This document shows, in pieces, positions 5,396-5,867 of a DNA stretch of 5,867 nt (positions are counted from its first letter, which is position 1; every line of letters starts with the position of its first letter). Below the pieces are notes generated by a model, which made no database searches, was not told where the DNA came from, and saw nothing but the letters and a program-made list of their open reading frames with translations. Source of the stretch: Clostridia bacterium (lineage in GTDB: Bacteria > Bacillota > Clostridia > Lachnospirales > Anaerotignaceae); contig CAAEMG010000058.1 of the NCBI GenBank assembly GCA_900757025.1, positions 1-5,867 on the forward strand. The letters are read 5' to 3'. The position numbers and the translations under genes were made by a program.

Positions 5396-5705
5396 GCAGC
5401 GGCTTTATTATATGAAGACATATTTGTAAAAGAGAATTTAAAATAATGGCTGATTTGATTAATTTTTATAATGAAAATTGTAAAATTGGTTATATTTTTG
5501 GAATTTTGACGAAGTAAGCAGGATTAAAAATGATAAAAAACACGTTTGTATCTGTGAGAAAAACAGCTTAATGCACAAAGCTATAAATACAGCTTATATA
5601 TGGTGTAAATAAAATATAGTTTACTAATAACGAAAGTCATATTATAATTATTTTAAATTTATATTTGAAAATTCTCTTTATTAAATATGTTGGGAGGAAA
5701 TTTTA
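5396..5705. other. 310-base gene-free intergenic region before pyruvate carboxylase
   Basis: Very AT-rich. It holds only a weak hairpin just after the flavoprotein stop (AAGC/GCTT, 5394-5405), a direct repeat ACAGCTTA (5563-5570 and 5589-5596) with AAGCT between the copies that could pair with either, and the promoter for the next gene. Two tiny frames (ATG at 5446, 23 codons; ATG at 5530, 13 codons) are not convincing genes. I see no RNA gene here. Confidence 0.6.
5620..5648 (+). promoter_or_regulatory. Promoter for the pyruvate carboxylase gene
   Basis: TTTACT (5620-5625) and TATAAT (5643-5648) are 17 bases apart, with a start expected near 5655 and a 50-base leader. The -35 overlaps the right arm of a short inverted repeat, GTAAA-N10-TTTAC. 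Confidence 0.65.
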
Positions 5706-5867
5706 ATGAGTGCAAGCCAGATTAAGAATTTTAAAAAGGTTCTTGTTGCAAACAGAGGCGAAATTGCCATACGTATATACAGAGCCCTTAACGAACTTGG
5801 AATTTCAACCATAGGTATTTTCTCTAAGGAGGATAAATATTCTCTTTTCAGAACAAAAACCGATGAA
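5706..5867 (+). CDS. pyc: Pyruvate carboxylase, N-terminal 54 residues (runs off right edge)
   Basis: The first 54 codons of an open frame reaching the window end. The start of a biotin carboxylase domain is clear: KKVLVANRGEIAIR (10-23), then RALNELGIST, then FSKEDKYSLFRTKTDE (39-54). The KEDKYSLFRTK-DE stretch is the pyruvate carboxylase form; acetyl-CoA carboxylase AccC usually has SxAD-type residues there. The complete enzyme, about 1,140 residues in the family, carboxylates pyruvate to oxaloacetate using ATP, bicarbonate and biotin in the cytoplasm. The start is set by GGGAGG (5692-5697), 8 bases before ATG. A promoter lies directly upstream, so it begins a transcription unit. A separate biotin carboxylase subunit cannot be fully excluded from the fragment. 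Confidence 0.87.
   Translation, partial: MSASQIKNFKKVLVANRGEIAIRIYRALNELGISTIGIFSKEDKYSLFRTKTDE

Noticed and set aside
5446..5517. 23-codon frame (MADLINFYNENC...) in the gap before pyc
   Set aside because: No ribosome binding site and typical of chance frames in AT-rich DNA.
5530..5571. 13-codon frame as a leader peptide for pyc
   Set aside because: It lies upstream of the inferred pyc promoter, so it would not be on the pyc transcript; only a weak AGGA precedes it.

Overview
The window looks like chromosomal DNA from a low-GC Gram-positive anaerobe of the Clostridia (Lachnospiraceae-like). Reasons: strongly AT-rich intergenic DNA, AGA as a favoured arginine codon, strong AGGAGG-type ribosome binding sites, intrinsic terminators with long T runs, and gene families typical of that group (a DUF896/YnzC protein, SstT, a low-GC thioredoxin reductase-like flavoprotein, a clostridial-type pyruvate carboxylase). 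This placement is inference from style and families; no 16S or other marker is present.

Layout. 2-349 (+) is the 3' part of a methylated-DNA--protein-cysteine methyltransferase. It converges, across a two-way terminator at 364-395, on a 312-residue membrane-anchored or exported protein of unknown function (411-1349, -). A 275-base divergent intergenic region follows, with promoters facing both ways and two inverted repeats. Then come the Na+/serine-threonine symporter sstT (1625-2860, +), a second shared terminator (2868-2900), and a small single-span membrane protein (2905-3246, -). That gene is divergent from a DUF896 protein (3377-3643, +), which has its own terminator. Next is a small cupin (3755-4099, +). 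A 375-base gene-free stretch (4100-4474) holds a degenerate intergenic repeat and a run of three hairpins, the last a strong terminator. It leads into a thioredoxin reductase-like flavoprotein (4475-5395, +). After a further 310-base gap with a good promoter, the first 54 codons of pyruvate carboxylase run off the right edge (5706-5867, +).

How the genes work together. Nearly every gene has its own promoter and terminator, so this is a row of single-gene transcription units and not an operon or a multi-gene system. The functions are housekeeping: alkylation repair, amino acid uptake, thiol or flavin redox, and anaplerosis. I see no mobile-element genes, CRISPR, tRNA or rRNA. The parts that deserve a second look are the flavoprotein, which keeps the FAD site and redox CxxC but has lost the usual NADPH-phosphate motif, and the structured, terminator-ended stretch in front of it, which could be an attenuator, a small RNA or only a long 3' UTR. 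I do not see clear evidence for an undescribed multi-gene system.
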